DNA of 7,276 nucleotides from Flavobacteriaceae bacterium (lineage in GTDB: Bacteria > Bacteroidota > Bacteroidia > Flavobacteriales > Flavobacteriaceae), in NCBI GenBank assembly GCA_947482805.1, contig CANKLK010000108.1:1-7276 (forward strand), given 5' to 3'. Under the pieces are notes generated by a model. It was given only the letters and a program-made list of their open reading frames with translations. It did not search any database and was not told where the DNA came from. The translations under genes and the position numbers were made by a program. Shown here in pieces: positions 6,777 through 7,276 of the stretch. Each line of letters starts with the position of its first letter. Position 1 is the first letter of the stretch.

Positions 6777-7238
6777 TTAGTTATTAGTTGGTGCACCTGT
6801 ATTATTAACAGGAGTTCCACTTTCTGGAGCAGGACCAACTTCACCTTTTATTCTTATAACTGCGTCATAGTAGGTAGGATTACCTTTATCATCTTTACCA
6901 GTAACTACATTTGTAGAGATTGTAACACTCTTATTTATAGGTCCAGGTCTGTTAGTATCATATTTTACTTTGATTACTCCAGTTGCTCCCGGTGCTATTG
7001 GTTCTTTTGGCCAATCTGGAACAGTACAACCGCAAGATCCTTTTGCATTAGAAATAATCAAAGGTTCATTTCCAGTGTTCTTAAACTCAAATGTGCAATT
7101 TGGTTCTCCACCATATTTGATATTTCCATAATCATGAACTTCTTTACTGAATTCAATTTTTGGACCTTTTTCAATTTGTGCATTTACTAGAACAGAAGTT
7201 CCAAAGATCAATGCGAATGATAAAATTAATTTGTTCAT
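6777..7238 (-). CDS. Secreted DUF1573 domain protein
   Basis: The product is 153 residues. An N-terminal signal peptide (MNKLILSFALIFGTSVLVNA) has a good signal-peptidase I site after residue 20. There is no lipobox cysteine, so the mature form is probably periplasmic or exported rather than lipid-anchored. The body matches DUF1573, an Ig-like (ASH/Hydin-type) fold that is abundant in Bacteroidota: HDYGNIKYGGEPNCTFEFKN, NEPLIISNAKGSCGCTVPDW, PGATGVIKVKYDTN, KSVTISTN and a closing IRIKGEV. C69 and C71 form the family's CGC motif and C48 is a third cysteine. The tail after about residue 134 is rich in P, G, N and T and looks disordered. The molecular role of the family is not known to me. The gene converges on mtnC with a 62-base gap that holds its terminator. 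Only 38 A/T-rich bases lie upstream in the window and no clear -33/-7 promoter is visible in them. Confidence 0.92.
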   Translation of the reverse strand: MNKLILSFALIFGTSVLVNAQIEKGPKIEFSKEVHDYGNIKYGGEPNCTFEFKNTGNEPLIISNAKGSCGCTVPDWPKEPIAPGATGVIKVKYDTNRPGPINKSVTISTNVVTGKDDKGNPTYYDAVIRIKGEVGPAPESGTPVNNTGAPTNN

Positions 7239-7276
7239 AGTTTCTATTTTTATTTTATGTCTTTGATGTAAATCTA

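Noticed and set aside
7239..7276. Promoter for the DUF1573 gene
   Set aside because: A TAAAAT hexamer is present on the minus strand, but the nearest TTTACA is about 9 bases away, which is too close, and no TAnnTTTG element is visible. The real promoter may lie outside the window.

Overview
The window reads as chromosomal DNA of a low-GC member of the Bacteroidota (Bacteroidetes). Three things point there. The order murC-ftsQ-ftsA-ftsZ-yqeY, with no ddl between murC and ftsQ, is the usual end of the division and cell-wall (dcw) cluster in that phylum. FtsZ ends in the phylum-typical FLHDNVD tail. None of the seven visible starts has a Shine-Dalgarno sequence at normal distance, and a DUF1573 exported protein is present. 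The sequence does not resolve class or genus.

Region 1 (2-4835, + strand) is the tail of the dcw cluster: the C-terminal part of MurC (UDP-MurNAc:L-alanine ligase), FtsQ (division-site membrane protein), FtsA (actin-like membrane anchor), FtsZ (tubulin-like ring GTPase with a very long acidic linker) and a GatB/YqeY-domain protein. The genes are packed like an operon: a 4-base ATGA overlap for murC/ftsQ, a 38-base (or 8-base, if a GTG start is used) overlap for ftsQ/ftsA, a 20-base gap made only of A and T before ftsZ, and a 1-base TAATG overlap for ftsZ/yqeY. Together they cover precursor synthesis and Z-ring assembly and anchoring.

Region 2 (4879-6714, + strand) is a three-gene methionine-salvage block, mtnB-mtnD-mtnC, with overlaps of 1 and 11 bases. 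The three enzymes carry methylthioribulose-1-phosphate to 4-methylthio-2-oxobutanoate, the keto acid precursor of methionine. The earlier steps (MTA nucleosidase/phosphorylase, MtnK, MtnA) and the final transamination are not encoded here. The 43-base gap between yqeY and mtnB holds a perfect 10-base inverted repeat ending two bases before the mtnB start.

Region 3 (6720-7276) holds a hairpin terminator and a convergent minus-strand gene for a small secreted DUF1573 protein. The hairpin is perfect, allowing one G-U pair, only when read from the minus strand. It therefore mainly ends the DUF1573 transcript and may also stop mtnC read-through.

Every substantial gene is a recognisable member of a known family with its key residues intact. 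I see no mobile element, CRISPR array, RNA gene, frameshift or new multi-gene system. The points worth a second look are regulatory or contextual: the inverted repeat before mtnB, the joining of a salvage block to the division cluster, the FtsZ linker, uncertain start codons, and a GC-rich palindrome inside mtnD.
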